Assembly (NCBI RefSeq): GCF_033807715.1
Contig: NC_084606.1
Location: 33,521,861-33,585,860 of the forward strand
Direction of reading: 5' to 3'
From: Cololabis saira
Taxonomy: Eukaryota; Chordata; Actinopteri; Beloniformes; Belonidae
Length of the DNA stretch: 64,000 nt
The notes beneath the pieces were generated by a model. That model did not search any database. It was not told the DNA's origin and was given only the letters and a program-made list of their open reading frames with translations. The position numbers and the translations under genes are program-made. Positions 63,961 through 64,000 of this stretch are shown one piece after another. Every line of letters begins with the position of its first letter. Positions within the stretch are counted from its first letter, which is position 1.

Positions 63961-64000
63961 ATAAAGATTTCAAATATGCTAAAACAAAGATGTTTTATCA

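Overview
The window looks like nuclear DNA of a teleost fish. Genes are split by short, TE-packed introns with GT-AG borders. The repeat fauna is typical of fish: Rex3/RTE and L2-type LINEs, hAT-type elements with 8-bp target duplications, palindromic TA-flanked MITEs, TTAA-flanked MITEs, a PIF/Harbinger-like insertion, a tRNA-derived SINE and long tetranucleotide microsatellites. Nothing bacterial, phage-like or CRISPR-like is present.

Three protein-coding genes can be reconstructed exon by exon with phase-compatible splice sites. (1) On the plus strand, 4739-22733, a 13-coding-exon ACK-family non-receptor tyrosine kinase of 749 residues (SAM-like, kinase, SH3, CRIB-like motif, proline-rich stretch, UBA), best called tnk1. 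(2) On the minus strand, 48559 down to 26549, a 7-coding-exon phospholipid scramblase of 319 residues. (3) On the minus strand, 63810 down to 52276, a tandem paralogue of 289 residues. The kinase and the scramblases are tail to tail. From memory, TNK1 and PLSCR3 lie close together on human 17p13.1, so the scramblases are probably plscr3 co-orthologues.

Layout: 1-4.7 kb, repeat-rich 5' flank or first intron of tnk1 with a possible non-coding exon at about 600-730; 4.7-23.0 kb, tnk1, whose introns hold four copies of one hAT-type family, three TA-flanked MITEs, two copies of a 340-bp TTAA-flanked MITE and other repeats; 23.0-26.2 kb, intergenic with an L2 fragment and a fold-back MITE; 26.2-48.7 kb, scramblase copy 1, inflated to 22 kb by nested transposons; 48.7-51.9 kb, spacer with a Rex3-like LINE; 51.9-64 kb, scramblase copy 2, 11.5 kb long. 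The two scramblase copies share homology through exons, introns, first exon and 5' flank, so many insertions in one copy have a paralogous empty site in the other.

The kinase is predicted to signal in the cytoplasm through tyrosine phosphorylation, SH3/proline contacts and ubiquitin binding. The scramblases are predicted to be palmitoylated, Ca2+-responsive membrane proteins with one C-terminal membrane segment. Neighbourhood alone does not show that they work together. I did not find a convincing new molecular system. The most useful oddities are the CRIB-like motif in the kinase, the asymmetric decay of scramblase copy 2, and several nested insertions whose order can be read from target duplications. 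All gene models are by eye; no alignment or database search was run.
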